Shown: positions 7,707-17,280, numbered from the stretch's first letter. The stretch is DNA of 64,000 nucleotides from an uncultured Treponema sp. (GCA_937894335.1 CALCRU010000033.1:1-64000), one strand, 5' to 3'. The notes: generated from the letters alone by a model not told the origin. A program made the numbers and translations.

Positions 7707-8639
7707 ATGGCTCAGAACAAATTTCTATGCAGAGGGTGTCCTGTATGCAACGGCTTAGGATGTCAAGGTCAAATGCCAGGAATGGGCGGCCCCAACAGGA
7801 GCGAAAATTTCATACTCAACTGCAGGGACTGGAAAAAACTCTATGGTGAACTTCCAGAAAACCTTAGGTCTCAGTTTGAAGAAAATCCTACTGCATTTCC
7901 TAGAAAAACCATACGCCTTGCACCCATGACGGGAGCGGTAGAAAACATAGGCTACAGTGACGAAAAGCAGTTTTACAAAGACATAGTAACTTCTTGCATG
8001 GTAGCAGGAGTGCCCCTTTCATTAGGTGACGGCTGCCCCGACGAAAAGCTCCTGTTTGGAATAGAAGCAGTTCGCAACGCAGGAGAAAAAGATAATCCCC
8101 TTAAGGCGGCGGTATTCATAAAGCCCTACTCCAACAAAAAAATTCTTGAGCGCATAGAATGGGCAGAAGACATAATGGAAACGTGCGGAATCGACATAGA
8201 CAGCTACAACATTGTTACCATGAGAAACAAGGTAAACCTTGAAAAAAAAACAGCCTCTCAGCTTAAAGAAATTCAGGACAGGCTTTCTGCAAGAGGACTT
8301 CCCTTTGCTGTTAAGGGAGTGTTTACAAAGGAAGACATTGACATGGTAAAGGAACTAAAGCCCGACATCATTTACATTTCAAATCACGGCGGACGGGTAG
8401 AAACAGTAACCGGAAGCGTAGCGGAATTTCTTAAGGCTCACGGTAAGGAACTTTCAAATTACTGCCAGCAGTTATGGGTTGACGGTGGCATAAGGGATGC
8501 ACAGGATGTCTTTACGGCAAAAGCGCTGGGGGCAGAATGCGTACTTCTTGGAAGACCCTTTGCAAGAGCCCTGTGCTATGACAGACAAAATGGAATAAAA
8601 AATCTTGTAAAAAAACTGTGCGGAGGTAGTGACGCATGA
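7707..8639 (+). CDS. FMN-dependent alpha-hydroxyacid oxidoreductase with N-terminal Cys cluster
   Basis: A 310-residue (beta/alpha)8 FMN protein of the lactate/glycolate oxidase superfamily. The diagnostic ISNHGGR, with the active-site His-Gly-Gly-Arg, and VDGGIRDAQDVFTAKALGA with GRPF (phosphate and flavin binding) are all present near residues 227-290. The N-terminus carries CRGCPVCNGLGC followed by PGMGG, an unusual Cys-rich segment that could bind iron-sulfur or zinc. It is the first gene of a glycerol operon and ends in an ATGA overlap with glpK, so its substrate may be a three-carbon hydroxyacid; that is inference. Confidence 0.85.
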   Translation: MAQNKFLCRGCPVCNGLGCQGQMPGMGGPNRSENFILNCRDWKKLYGELPENLRSQFEENPTAFPRKTIRLAPMTGAVENIGYSDEKQFYKDIVTSCMVAGVPLSLGDGCPDEKLLFGIEAVRNAGEKDNPLKAAVFIKPYSNKKILERIEWAEDIMETCGIDIDSYNIVTMRNKVNLEKKTASQLKEIQDRLSARGLPFAVKGVFTKEDIDMVKELKPDIIYISNHGGRVETVTGSVAEFLKAHGKELSNYCQQLWVDGGIRDAQDVFTAKALGAECVLLGRPFARALCYDRQNGIKNLVKKLCGGSDA

Positions 8640-10135
8640 AAAAGAAATACATACTGGCTCTGGATCAAGGAACAACTTCTTCTAGGGCAATCATCTTTAA
8701 CGCAAAGGCAAAACCTGTAGAAACAGGTCAGAGGGAATTTACCCAGTATTTTCCCCAGCCTGGTTGGGTTGAACACGATGCGGAAGAACTTTTTCTGTGC
8801 CAGCTTCTGGTAATGCAGGAAACAATCCGCTCGGCCCACATTAAGGCGGAAGAAATTGCGGCAATAGGCATAACAAATCAGCGTGAGACAGTCGTTCTTT
8901 GGGACAAGAAAACAGGAAAGCCTGTCTACCATGCCATTGTTTGGCAGTGCAGGAGAACTGCAGACATTGCCCAAAGTCTTATAGATTCAGGCAAGACAAA
9001 ACTCATCCAAGAGAAAACAGGTCTAATTCCCGATGCATACTTTAGCGCCACAAAAATCAAATGGATTCTAGACAAGGTTCCCGGTGTAAGAAAAAAGGCC
9101 GAGAGGGGAGAAATTCTTGCGGGCACGATAGACACCTGGCTTGTGTGGAAGCTCACTGGTGGCAAGGTTCATGTTACCGACTACACCAACGCCTGCCGCA
9201 CAATGCTCTTTAACATTCACACACTGCAGTGGGACGACGAACTTCTTTCGCTGCTTAACATACCAAAATGCATTCTGCCAGAAGTAAAGGATTCCTCCTG
9301 CGTTTACGGCAGCACAGATAAGTCAGTCTGCGGATTTGAACTTCCCATTGCAGCTTGCATAGGAGATCAGCAGGCCGCACTCTTTGGTCAGGGTTGCTTT
9401 AAAAAGGGCGAGGTAAAGACAACCTACGGCACAGGCTGCTTCATGCTCATGAACACAGGCAGCAAGGCAATCACTTCAAAGAACAAACTGCTTACCACCA
9501 TTGCAATAGGCATGAACGGAAAAATCCAGTATGCGCTAGAAGGCTCAGTCTTTATGGGAGGAGCCACAATCAAATGGTTGCGTGACGAACTGGGAATAAT
9601 AAAGACTGCTCACGAATGCGACACTCTTGCAGAAAGCGTTCCCGACTCTAACGGTGCAATACTTGTTCCAGCCTTTACCGGATTGGGAACTCCCTACTGG
9701 GATCCCTACGCCAGAGGAATTCTTGTGGGGCTTACACGAGGTGTTACAAAAGCACACATCTGCAGGGCAACGGTCGAAGCAATCAGCTATCAGGTTAAGG
9801 ATCTGCTTGAATGCATGGCCGACGATGCAGGAATGAGCATAAAAAACATAAAGGTAGACGGAGGAGCAAGCGTAAGTAATGTCATGATTCAGTTTCAGTC
9901 CGACATTCTTAACAAGCCAATTTTCCGTCCCAAGAATGTAGAAACAACTGCACTAGGTGCCGCCTTCTGTGCAGGACTTGCAGTAGGATTCTGGAAGGAC
10001 AAAGAAGAACTTCTTGCCAACTGGAAAATAGACAGGGTGTTCACCCCGGAAATCTCGGCAAAAAAAAGGGCATCTTTGTATGCACAGTGGAAAAAGGCAG
10101 TGGAACGCTGCAAGGGATGGGCTAAACCGGAATGA
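8636..10135 (+). CDS. glpK: Glycerol kinase
   Basis: ATP-dependent phosphorylation of glycerol to sn-glycerol 3-phosphate. The 499-residue length is typical. Motifs: ALDQGTTSSRAIIF at the N-terminus, WVEHD and NQRET in the glycerol site, GDQQAALFGQ, and TYGTGCFMLMNTG in the ATP domain. The region before GDQQAALFGQ lacks the His-Phe-Tyr-Gly segment that HPr phosphorylates in low-GC Gram-positive enzymes, so PTS activation by that route is unlikely. ATGA overlaps on both sides indicate translational coupling to the hydroxyacid oxidoreductase and the GlpA-like gene. Confidence 0.96.
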   Translation: MKKKYILALDQGTTSSRAIIFNAKAKPVETGQREFTQYFPQPGWVEHDAEELFLCQLLVMQETIRSAHIKAEEIAAIGITNQRETVVLWDKKTGKPVYHAIVWQCRRTADIAQSLIDSGKTKLIQEKTGLIPDAYFSATKIKWILDKVPGVRKKAERGEILAGTIDTWLVWKLTGGKVHVTDYTNACRTMLFNIHTLQWDDELLSLLNIPKCILPEVKDSSCVYGSTDKSVCGFELPIAACIGDQQAALFGQGCFKKGEVKTTYGTGCFMLMNTGSKAITSKNKLLTTIAIGMNGKIQYALEGSVFMGGATIKWLRDELGIIKTAHECDTLAESVPDSNGAILVPAFTGLGTPYWDPYARGILVGLTRGVTKAHICRATVEAISYQVKDLLECMADDAGMSIKNIKVDGGASVSNVMIQFQSDILNKPIFRPKNVETTALGAAFCAGLAVGFWKDKEELLANWKIDRVFTPEISAKKRASLYAQWKKAVERCKGWAKPE

Positions 10136-11667
10136 CAGATTTGAACAGAACATTTGATGTTGCAATCATCGGAGCTGGAATATGCGGTGCAAGCATAGCC
10201 AGAGAACTTTCAAAAACAACGGCGTCAGTCTGCCTTATAGAAAAGGAAAGCGATGTAAGTGCAGGAACAAGCAAGGCAAACTCAGGCATAGTGCATGCAG
10301 GCTACGATCCAAAACCTGGAACCCTCATGGCAAAATACAATGTGGAAGGCTCTAGGCTTTTAAAGGAATGGGCCAAAGAACTTAACTTTGACCTTAAAGA
10401 AATTGGCTCTCTTGTCTTGGGATTTTCAGAAGAGGATGAAAAGCACATTAAGGCACTCTTCGACCGAGGAATAAAAAACGGCGTAAAGGACATGCGCATA
10501 TTAAATCAGGGTGAACTAAGGTCTTTGGAGGGAAACATAAGCGAAGAAGCCACCTGCGCCCTATTTGCACCAACAGCCGCAATCATAGCACCCTATCAGG
10601 CTACATGGGCAATAGCAGAAGGCGCTGTTCAGAACGGAGTAACGCTTTTGCGAAACACCACAGTACACGCCATAAGCAAAACTGAAGACGGACTCTTTGC
10701 TCTTACCGCAAAAGGAAAGTGCATAAAAGCAAGGTTTGTAATAAATGCAGCAGGACTCTATTCTGACAAAATAAGCCGAATGGCAGGAGCAAGGGAATTT
10801 ACAATCGTGCAAAGAAGGGGCGAATACTGTTTGCTAGACTCAAACTGTAGTTCCCTTGTAAACCATGTGCTCTTCCAATGTCCCGACGAAAAAGGAAAGG
10901 GAGTCCTTGTAACTCAGACTGTAGACGGAAACATTCTCATAGGACCAAGCGCAGACAGCGTAAACAATGCAACAGAATTCTATACAGGCACAAGTTCAGA
11001 ATCTCAGGAAGCGGTTTTAAAGGCCGCATCAAAAACAGTGCCTATAATTCCGCGACGCAACATAATCAACTCATTTGCAGGTCTTAGGGCCATTGCATAT
11101 GAAAAATCTTCTGACGGAAGTCTTACCCCTTTAAACGACTTTATTGTGGAAGAAGACAAAACCGTAAAGGGATTTTTTAATGTTGCAGGAATCTGTTCCC
11201 CTGGATTAAGTTCCGCTCCTGCCATAGCCGTTGACATGGTGAACATGCTTAAAAAGGCCGGACTTAGCGTTAAGGAAAATAAAAACTTTGTTGCAGAAAG
11301 AAAAGGCATTCCCTGCTTTGCAAAGGCAGACAACGAAGAAAAGAAAAAACTCATTCAAAAAGATTCCCGTTACGGACAGATAATTTGCCGTTGCGAAATG
11401 ATAACTGAAGGCGAAATTGTTGCCGCAATTCATTCAACAATAGGCGCTACAGATCTGGACGGAGTAAAGAGACGCACCCGTGCAGGAATGGGTCGGTGTC
11501 AGGCAGGATTCTGCTCTCCCAGAGTTACGGAAATTCTTAGCAGAGAACTTAACATGCCCATGACGGCAGTTACCAAAAACGGAGGTGTCTCTTACATTCT
11601 TGAAGAAAAGACAAGAGACACTGTTCCCGATGTATTTTCGGGAGAAGGAAGGGAGGCCAAGGCATGA
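10132..11667 (+). CDS. GlpA-like FAD oxidoreductase with C-terminal BFD-type [2Fe-2S] domain
   Basis: A 511-residue flavoprotein, probably anaerobic glycerol-3-phosphate dehydrogenase or a close relative. The N-terminus has the Rossmann motif DVAIIGAGICGASIA, followed by KANSGIVHAGYD as in DAO-family enzymes. After about residue 410 comes a BFD-like domain with CRCEM and, further on, RRTRAGMGRCQAGFC, giving the four cysteines for a [2Fe-2S] cluster. It follows glpK with an ATGA overlap and precedes a second flavoprotein, matching the common glpK-oxidoreductase-oxidoreductase-DUF1667 arrangement of anaerobes. Confidence 0.9.
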   Translation: MTDLNRTFDVAIIGAGICGASIARELSKTTASVCLIEKESDVSAGTSKANSGIVHAGYDPKPGTLMAKYNVEGSRLLKEWAKELNFDLKEIGSLVLGFSEEDEKHIKALFDRGIKNGVKDMRILNQGELRSLEGNISEEATCALFAPTAAIIAPYQATWAIAEGAVQNGVTLLRNTTVHAISKTEDGLFALTAKGKCIKARFVINAAGLYSDKISRMAGAREFTIVQRRGEYCLLDSNCSSLVNHVLFQCPDEKGKGVLVTQTVDGNILIGPSADSVNNATEFYTGTSSESQEAVLKAASKTVPIIPRRNIINSFAGLRAIAYEKSSDGSLTPLNDFIVEEDKTVKGFFNVAGICSPGLSSAPAIAVDMVNMLKKAGLSVKENKNFVAERKGIPCFAKADNEEKKKLIQKDSRYGQIICRCEMITEGEIVAAIHSTIGATDLDGVKRRTRAGMGRCQAGFCSPRVTEILSRELNMPMTAVTKNGGVSYILEEKTRDTVPDVFSGEGREAKA

Positions 11668-13013
11668 AGACAAATCAAGAAATAGTGTATGACCTTATTG
11701 TTGTTGGCGGAGGGCCAGCAGGACTTGCAGCCGCAATAGCCGCAAAGAAAAACGGTTTGGAAAATGTGCTAGTACTGGAGCGTGACTCCCGTGCAGGAGG
11801 AATTCTTTTACAGTGCATTCACAACGGATTTGGACTGCATCACTTTGGCGAAGAACTTACCGGCCCCGAATATGCACTGCGTTTTGTAAACGAAGCCGAC
11901 AGTCTTGGCGTCATTACCCGATGCGACACAATGGTTTTAGAAATTCACAACGGCTCAGGAACAAAAGACGGATTGCATGAAGTTGTGGCAATCAATCACA
12001 GCGACGGACTCATGTGCCTTAAGACAAGAACGGTTGCCCTTGCCATGGGATGCAGGGAACGCACTAGAGGAGCACTTGTCATACCAGGTACACGACCGGC
12101 TGGAATTTTTACAGCGGGAAGCGCACAGCGTTTTGTAAACATAGACGGATACCTTCCGGGAAAGAAAGTAGTCATTCTGGGAAGCGGAGACATAGGACTC
12201 ATTATGGCGCGTCGTCTTACCCTTGAAGGCGCAGATGTAAAACTTGTATGCGAAATAATGAACTACTCTGCTGGACTTGCACGAAACATGACCCAGTGTC
12301 TTGAAAACTTTAACATTCCTCTAAAACTTTCCACAACTATAATTCAGATTCACGGAAAAGAGCGTGTTACAGGAGTTACCATTGCAAAAGTTGACGAGCA
12401 TAGGTCGGTAATAAAAGGAACTGAAGAATACATTGAATGTGATACAGTACTGCTTAGCGTAGGACTCATTCCAGAAAACGAGGTAAGCATTGCCGCAGGA
12501 GTCATTATGGATTCCATTACATCAGGACCATCGGTAAACCAATACATGGAAACATCAATTCCCGGAATCTTTGCCTGTGGAAACTCTGTACATGTGCACG
12601 ACCTTGTTGACTTTGTAACGGAAGAAAGTCTGCTTGCAGGAAAATGTGCCGCTGACTATGTAAAGGAACACCGTGAGCAGACGGCAGCCCCATCATCCGC
12701 AAAAATTCCAGTTACGCCTGGAAACAGAGTTCGCTATACCGTACCCCAGCATATAGACATGGAAAGCGGAAGAGACACAACCCCAGAAGCAGACGACAAG
12801 ATTCGCATCATGTTCAGGGCAACAGATGTATACCGTTCGGTAACAGTTGCAGTCTATTCAGGCTCCAAACTTCTTGTACAGCAGAAAAAGCGGATTGTAA
12901 GACCGGGCGAAATGCAGACCGTCACCATTCCCGAAAAAAATCTTGAGGAACTGCGCACCGTTCCACAACCCATTACCGTTTCTATAGAATTACCGGAGGA
13001 TGCAATTGACTAA
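11664..13013 (+). CDS. NAD/FAD-dependent oxidoreductase, partner of the GlpA-like protein
   Basis: A 449-residue two-dinucleotide-binding flavoprotein. It has an FAD motif (DLIVVGGGPAGLAAA) near residues 10-24, a second nucleotide motif (VVILGSGDIGLIMARR) near 169-184, and the C-terminal ATG-like motif IPGIFACGNS. It takes the place of GlpB in the operon and probably passes electrons from glycerol 3-phosphate oxidation to NAD or a quinone pool; the acceptor is inferred. The C-terminal extension of about 100 residues after HDLVDFV is not part of the flavin domains. ATGA overlap with the preceding gene. Confidence 0.88.
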   Translation: MKTNQEIVYDLIVVGGGPAGLAAAIAAKKNGLENVLVLERDSRAGGILLQCIHNGFGLHHFGEELTGPEYALRFVNEADSLGVITRCDTMVLEIHNGSGTKDGLHEVVAINHSDGLMCLKTRTVALAMGCRERTRGALVIPGTRPAGIFTAGSAQRFVNIDGYLPGKKVVILGSGDIGLIMARRLTLEGADVKLVCEIMNYSAGLARNMTQCLENFNIPLKLSTTIIQIHGKERVTGVTIAKVDEHRSVIKGTEEYIECDTVLLSVGLIPENEVSIAAGVIMDSITSGPSVNQYMETSIPGIFACGNSVHVHDLVDFVTEESLLAGKCAADYVKEHREQTAAPSSAKIPVTPGNRVRYTVPQHIDMESGRDTTPEADDKIRIMFRATDVYRSVTVAVYSGSKLLVQQKKRIVRPGEMQTVTIPEKNLEELRTVPQPITVSIELPEDAID

Positions 13014-13407
13014 CACAGAACACATAACATGCATAATCTGTCCTATGGGATGCCAGCTTGAAGTTACCCTGCCAGAAGGCTACACAAAAGAAGCGGCACG
13101 CAGCACAGACCCTTCGCTCTTTGCAGTAAGCGGAAACGCCTGCCCCCGAGGAGATTCCTATGCGCGAAAAGAATTTACCTGTCCCACAAGAACACTTACA
13201 TGTACGGTTGCCGTGCAGGGAGGAAGCAGGGCTTTGGTATCTGCAAAGACAAATGCAGAAGTTCCCAAGGAACGCCTTATGGACTGCATGAATTTTGTAA
13301 AGAGGGTAACTGTAGCCGCTCCTGTACGACAGGGAGATGTCCTTGTGTCCGACATTCTGGGTACGGGAAGCGACATTATAGCTTGCGAAGATGTACTTAA
13401 CATCTGA
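13006..13407 (+). CDS. DUF1667 Cys-rich protein of the glycerol operon
   Basis: A small protein (133 residues from TTG 13006, or 135 from ATG 13000). It contains CIICPMGC near the N-terminus, then CPRG and CPT, a spacing that could hold an iron-sulfur cluster. DUF1667 genes commonly accompany GlpA/GlpB-type flavoproteins in anaerobes and may act as a small electron carrier. GGAGG at 12995-12999 touches the ATG but lies six bases before the TTG, so TTG is the better start. It is the last gene of the operon. Confidence 0.87.
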   Translation: MTNTEHITCIICPMGCQLEVTLPEGYTKEAARSTDPSLFAVSGNACPRGDSYARKEFTCPTRTLTCTVAVQGGSRALVSAKTNAEVPKERLMDCMNFVKRVTVAAPVRQGDVLVSDILGTGSDIIACEDVLNI

Positions 13408-13413
13408 CAAGTA

Positions 13414-13459
13414 CTGATACAAGGCAAACTTTGATACAATCGGATTATTAGACTATAAA
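13414..13459 (+). promoter_or_regulatory. Promoter region of the ECF S gene
   Basis: Two readings are possible. The extended -10 TGATACAAT (13432-13440) would give a 26-base leader containing AAGAGG. TTGATA (13431-13436), 17 bp, TATAAA (13454-13459) would start too close to the gene to keep that Shine-Dalgarno site. I favour the first. Confidence 0.5.
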
Positions 13460-13472
13460 AAAGAGGTGAATT

Positions 13473-14093
13473 ATGACTTCAGTTAGCCAGGAGAGAAACT
13501 ACAAGCTTGCAATCACAGGAGCATTCAGCGCATTGAGCGTTGTGCTTGGAGTTACTCGCTTGGGATACATTTCCCTTAGTCCTGTAATTTCTTTTACAAT
13601 CATGCATGTACCAGTTATTCTTGCAACACTTCTGGCGGGCCTTATTCCCGGACTTGGAACAGCACTCGTATTTGGTCTTACAAGTCTCATTCAGGCGGCA
13701 GTAAATCCAACAGGAGTCTTGGATCCCTTCTTCCAGAATCCATTTATTTCTATTTTGCCACGCATTCTTATTCCCATCGTAACATGGGCGGTTCAGCAGG
13801 CCTTAAGCATGATTCCTAAGTTTCCCAAAATTGTAGGCGGAGGAATTGCAGCTGCATTCGGTTCATGTGCAAACTCCTTCTTTGTTGCAGTTGCACTTTT
13901 CTTCATCACATCAAAGAAGTTTCAGGAAGCATTTCCAGATTGGGGATTTAAGGCACTTCTTGCAGCATTCTTTATTCCTGGCGGATTTATAGAAGCGGCT
14001 GCATCAGTAATAATTTGCGTTGCAGTTCTAAGCGGAATCTGGATTGCAAAGAATTCCAAAAAGTCAAAACTCAGCAAAGAGGAAGACAAGTAA
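13473..14093 (+). CDS. ECF transporter S component (vitamin or cofactor uptake)
   Basis: A 206-residue membrane protein with about six hydrophobic segments and a basic C-terminal tail (KKSKLSKEED). The N-terminal SALSVVLGVTRLG, FTIMHVPVILATLLAG and a Gly-rich FGLTSLIQAA stretch are typical of substrate-specific S components of energy-coupling-factor transporters. These bind a vitamin and borrow a shared ATPase/T module, which is not in this window. The substrate cannot be read from the sequence. Shine-Dalgarno AAGAGG precedes ATG 13473. Only 15 bp separate it from trkA, so the genes may be co-transcribed. Confidence 0.82.
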   Translation: MTSVSQERNYKLAITGAFSALSVVLGVTRLGYISLSPVISFTIMHVPVILATLLAGLIPGLGTALVFGLTSLIQAAVNPTGVLDPFFQNPFISILPRILIPIVTWAVQQALSMIPKFPKIVGGGIAAAFGSCANSFFVAVALFFITSKKFQEAFPDWGFKALLAAFFIPGGFIEAAASVIICVAVLSGIWIAKNSKKSKLSKEEDK

Positions 14094-14108
14094 AAGAAAC
14101 ACACAGTC

Positions 14109-15548
14109 ATGAAAATCGTAATAATAGGGGCTGGCTTTACCGGCATTCAACTGGCAAAGCGGCTCATCAACGAAAAAAACGATGTAGTTATTCTTGACAA
14201 CAACGAGGATGTCGTCCGTCATGCAGGGAACAGATTGGACTGTACAGTCATGCAGGCGAACGGCAACAATCTTGAAAACCTTGAAGAAGCAGGAATAGCA
14301 AAAGCAGATGCCCTTGTCTGCGTAACAGAAAGCGACGAGATTAACATGATAACATGCTCACTCGTCGACGCCGTGTATCCTTCTCTATTAAAAATTGCAC
14401 GAGTCCGAAACTACGACTATTATGTAAACCAGTCTGCCGCACAAAAAAAACATGCAGACACTTTTGCAAAAAATCACCGTCCACTATACGGCATAGACTT
14501 TATGATTCATCCTGACATAGAGGCTGCCGAAGCGATTGTGCGCGCTGTAGAACACGGAGCCATTACCGATGTAGTGACATTCGGAAATTCCAAGTACGAA
14601 CTTTCAAGAATCCAAATAGAAAAAGACTCAAAGTTTGACGGCATTATTGTAAAAAACATAAGGAGCCTTACCCAGAAGAAATTTATTCTTGTCTATGTAG
14701 AACAGGATGACAACACAAGCCTTCCTAGCGGAGACACTGTTCTTCATGCAGGAGATTCCATTGGCGTTCTTGCAGACAGGAGCGACACTCAAGATTTACT
14801 CAAACTCTGCGGCACGCAAATAGAAGAACTTAAAAAGGTTGCCCTTGTGGGAGCTGGAAAAATAGGCACCATAGTTGCAGACAGAATCATGAAGAAAAGC
14901 CGTTCCTCCATATTTAGAAAAATCTTTGGCGGCTCAACACAAAAAATTACTCAGGATTTTGTAATTGTAGACAGCGACAAGTCTTTGTGCGATCAGGCAA
15001 GCGAGCGCTTTCCCAATGCAACAGTCTTCTGTGCAGATGTTACTGATGAAGGATTCATTACAGAAGAGGGTCTGGACAAATTTAATCTTGTAATCTGCGC
15101 GACACACAATCACGAAATGAACATGGTTGTTTCTGCATATCTTGAATCTCTTGGAGTAAAGAAAACAGTTGCCCTTGTAGCCCATTCGGCATTCAGCGAC
15201 ATTGCAAGAAAACTTGGAGTAGATGTTGTGGTTCCACTGCGAGACACCGTTGTTGACTCAATCATGAGCCACCTTAGAGGAAAGTCCGTAACAGGCATAC
15301 ACACAATCTCAAGCGGAGACTTTGAAATAATAGAATGCGACCTACCTTCCACAAGCAAGATGGTGGGCAAACCCCTTAAGAACATTTCTCGTCCCGGTGA
15401 ATACCTTTTGCTTCTTGTAAAAAAGACTGGAGACTCCCAGTACGAACTTCCAGCAGGAGACACCATGCTTTCTGGCGGAGACCATCTTGTACTCATTACA
15501 AAAACTGGCGACAAGAAAATTCTAGAACTGTTCAGCGGAGTTGAATGA
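14109..15548 (+). CDS. trkA: Trk potassium uptake regulator TrkA
   Basis: Cytoplasmic gating subunit of the Trk K+ channel. The 479 residues form two tandem RCK units: Rossmann motif IVIIGAGFTGIQLAKRL (residues 3-19) with LDNN, then a second nucleotide site VALVGAGKIGTIVADRI near residue 242. Each is followed by a TrkA-C-like domain (about 145-235 and 390-475). Length is normal for duplicated TrkA. No good Shine-Dalgarno site precedes ATG 14109. It overlaps trkH by four bases (ATGA), so the two subunits are made together. Confidence 0.94.
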   Translation: MKIVIIGAGFTGIQLAKRLINEKNDVVILDNNEDVVRHAGNRLDCTVMQANGNNLENLEEAGIAKADALVCVTESDEINMITCSLVDAVYPSLLKIARVRNYDYYVNQSAAQKKHADTFAKNHRPLYGIDFMIHPDIEAAEAIVRAVEHGAITDVVTFGNSKYELSRIQIEKDSKFDGIIVKNIRSLTQKKFILVYVEQDDNTSLPSGDTVLHAGDSIGVLADRSDTQDLLKLCGTQIEELKKVALVGAGKIGTIVADRIMKKSRSSIFRKIFGGSTQKITQDFVIVDSDKSLCDQASERFPNATVFCADVTDEGFITEEGLDKFNLVICATHNHEMNMVVSAYLESLGVKKTVALVAHSAFSDIARKLGVDVVVPLRDTVVDSIMSHLRGKSVTGIHTISSGDFEIIECDLPSTSKMVGKPLKNISRPGEYLLLLVKKTGDSQYELPAGDTMLSGGDHLVLITKTGDKKILELFSGVE

Positions 15549-16993
15549 TGTTCCTTTCCTTTGCAAAAATTGTTTCGGCAATAGTTGCCATAGTCGGCAC
15601 CACATACATTCTTCCCATCAGCGTTGCATTTGCCTACGGAGAAAACAATGTAATTCCCCACTTTGCAATTCCCATGTTTGTCAGCTGGCTTGCACTGGCC
15701 TTCTTCATGCTCATAGGTCGAAAGTCAAAGATTCAACTTAGCATACGAAGTTCATTTGTGGTGGTTGCAGTTGCATGGCTTACGGCAACCGTATTTGGAA
15801 CAATTCCCCTTTACTTTAGCGGTGCAATTACAAACCTTGCAGACGCATTTTTTGAAAGCGCAAGCGGATTTTCTACAACAGGCGCAACTATAATCACAGA
15901 TGTAGAAGCCCTTCCCCGTTCCATAAATTTGTGGCGGTGTCAGACCCACTGGATAGGCGGTATGGGAATTGTCATGCTTACCGTTGCCCTGCTTCCCATT
16001 CTTGGCGTTGGCGGTTTCCAACTTATAAAGGCAGAAACTACAGGCCCCGAAAAGGGAAAGTTTACACCAAAAATTACCACCACTGCAAAAGTACTTTGGT
16101 TCATGTACATAGGCATGACAGCAGTTGAAACGGTTCTGCTAAAGGTTGCAGGAATGGATTTTGTAGACGCTCTAAGTCATTCATTTGCTACACTTGGTAC
16201 CGGCGGATTTTCTACACGAAATGCAAGCATAGGTTCCTTTAACTCTGCGGCAATAGACACAATCTGCACAGTCTTCATGTATCTTGCAGGAATCAACTTT
16301 ACACTTTATTACTATCTGCTTACAAAAAGATTTTCACTTATAAAAAAGAATTCGGAACTAAAGGCCTACACTGGAATCATCGTCATTGCAATGATTCTTA
16401 TAACTCTGTTTGAACTTTCCCACTACGGAAGTTTTGCAAAGTCATTTAGGTATGCTTCGTTCCAGACGGTTTCAATAATAACATCTACAGGATTTGCAAC
16501 CGCAGACTACACTACATGGTCTTCTGCAAGTCAGGCCATAATTCTTATGCTCTTTCTTATAGGCGGATGTTCTGGCTCTACTTCGGGCGGAATAAAAGTA
16601 ATAAGATGGGTCGTGCTTTCAAAACAGTTCCATAACGAAATAAGAAGAACACTGCATCCTCACGGAATTTTTACAATCCGCATAAATCAGGAACCGGGCA
16701 GAAAAGATGTTGTTTTTTCTGTTGCGGCATTCTTCTGTATTTATGTAATTCTTCTTGTGGCAACCACACTTTTTGCCTGCATCTTCGGTCTAGATTTATT
16801 CAGTTCTTTTACAGGAGCAATGAGCATGTTGGGTAACATTGGGCCAGCCTTTAATCAGTTAGGACCTTCCAACAACTACGCCTTCCTTGCAACTCCCATA
16901 AAGTGGTGGTACTGCTTTATAATGTTTGCTGGTCGTCTTGAATTCTACACGATGATAATTTTCTTTTCTCCTTCATTCTGGAAAAAATACTAG
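15545..16993 (+). CDS. trkH: Trk potassium channel subunit TrkH
   Basis: A 482-residue inner-membrane K+ translocation subunit with about 8-10 transmembrane segments and re-entrant filter loops. The filter-type motifs SGFSTTGATI, SFATLGTGGFSTR, ITSTGFATADY and MLGNIGPAFN are visible, along with SGSTSGGIK, the conserved loop before the fourth repeat. A second ATG at 15548 is possible, but the ATGA overlap with trkA favours 15545. The C-terminus ends RLEFYTMIIFFSPSFWKKY, as is usual for TrkH/KtrB proteins. Confidence 0.95.
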   Translation: MMFLSFAKIVSAIVAIVGTTYILPISVAFAYGENNVIPHFAIPMFVSWLALAFFMLIGRKSKIQLSIRSSFVVVAVAWLTATVFGTIPLYFSGAITNLADAFFESASGFSTTGATIITDVEALPRSINLWRCQTHWIGGMGIVMLTVALLPILGVGGFQLIKAETTGPEKGKFTPKITTTAKVLWFMYIGMTAVETVLLKVAGMDFVDALSHSFATLGTGGFSTRNASIGSFNSAAIDTICTVFMYLAGINFTLYYYLLTKRFSLIKKNSELKAYTGIIVIAMILITLFELSHYGSFAKSFRYASFQTVSIITSTGFATADYTTWSSASQAIILMLFLIGGCSGSTSGGIKVIRWVVLSKQFHNEIRRTLHPHGIFTIRINQEPGRKDVVFSVAAFFCIYVILLVATTLFACIFGLDLFSSFTGAMSMLGNIGPAFNQLGPSNNYAFLATPIKWWYCFIMFAGRLEFYTMIIFFSPSFWKKY

Positions 16994-17007
16994 GACAGAC
17001 TTTTGAG

Positions 17008-17045
17008 AAAAAAAAACCGGACTGCATGTATTCATACAGTCCGGT
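17008..17045 (-). terminator. Rho-independent terminator of the rpsP-to-17092 transcript
   Basis: A perfect 9-bp stem, ACCGGACTG/CAGTCCGGT, with a 12-base loop, followed on the minus strand by nine T residues (17016-17008). It ends the minus-strand unit. It may also stop trkH transcription, although on the plus strand no U tract follows. The rest of 16994-17091 shows no gene. Confidence 0.9.
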
Positions 17046-17091
17046 ACGCGTTCCCCTCGCCCTTCGACCATTGCCTTCCTTGGGCATAACC

Positions 17092-17277
17092 CTATTGCAT
17101 CAAGAAGTCCACCGATTTGCCAGTAATGCTGCGGTTTTCAACAAGTTGCCTGCTTATTACAACAGCAATTCGGTCTATGGCGCTATTAAGATAAGACTCA
17201 TCCTGGATCTTTAGCTGCAAGTCTTTTATTCGCGGAGACACGGCTGAGCGGTTAATTGTGTTTTTTTGGACTGACAT
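17092..17277 (-). CDS. Small 61-residue protein, faintly FlgM-like
   Basis: A short reading frame three bases after the yraN stop, with GGAG six bases before ATG 17277 and a strong terminator just downstream; these features support a real gene. The segment RIKDLQLKIQDESYLNSAID, followed by RIAVVISRQL, resembles the helix pattern of FlgM anti-sigma factors (basic/Ile helix, Tyr, then Ile-Ala helix). The match is by eye only. Its place after FliK-like and FlhB-like genes would fit a flagellar role, but I do not assign one. Confidence 0.65.
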   Translation of the reverse strand: MSVQKNTINRSAVSPRIKDLQLKIQDESYLNSAIDRIAVVISRQLVENRSITGKSVDFLMQ

Positions 17278-17280
17278 AGT

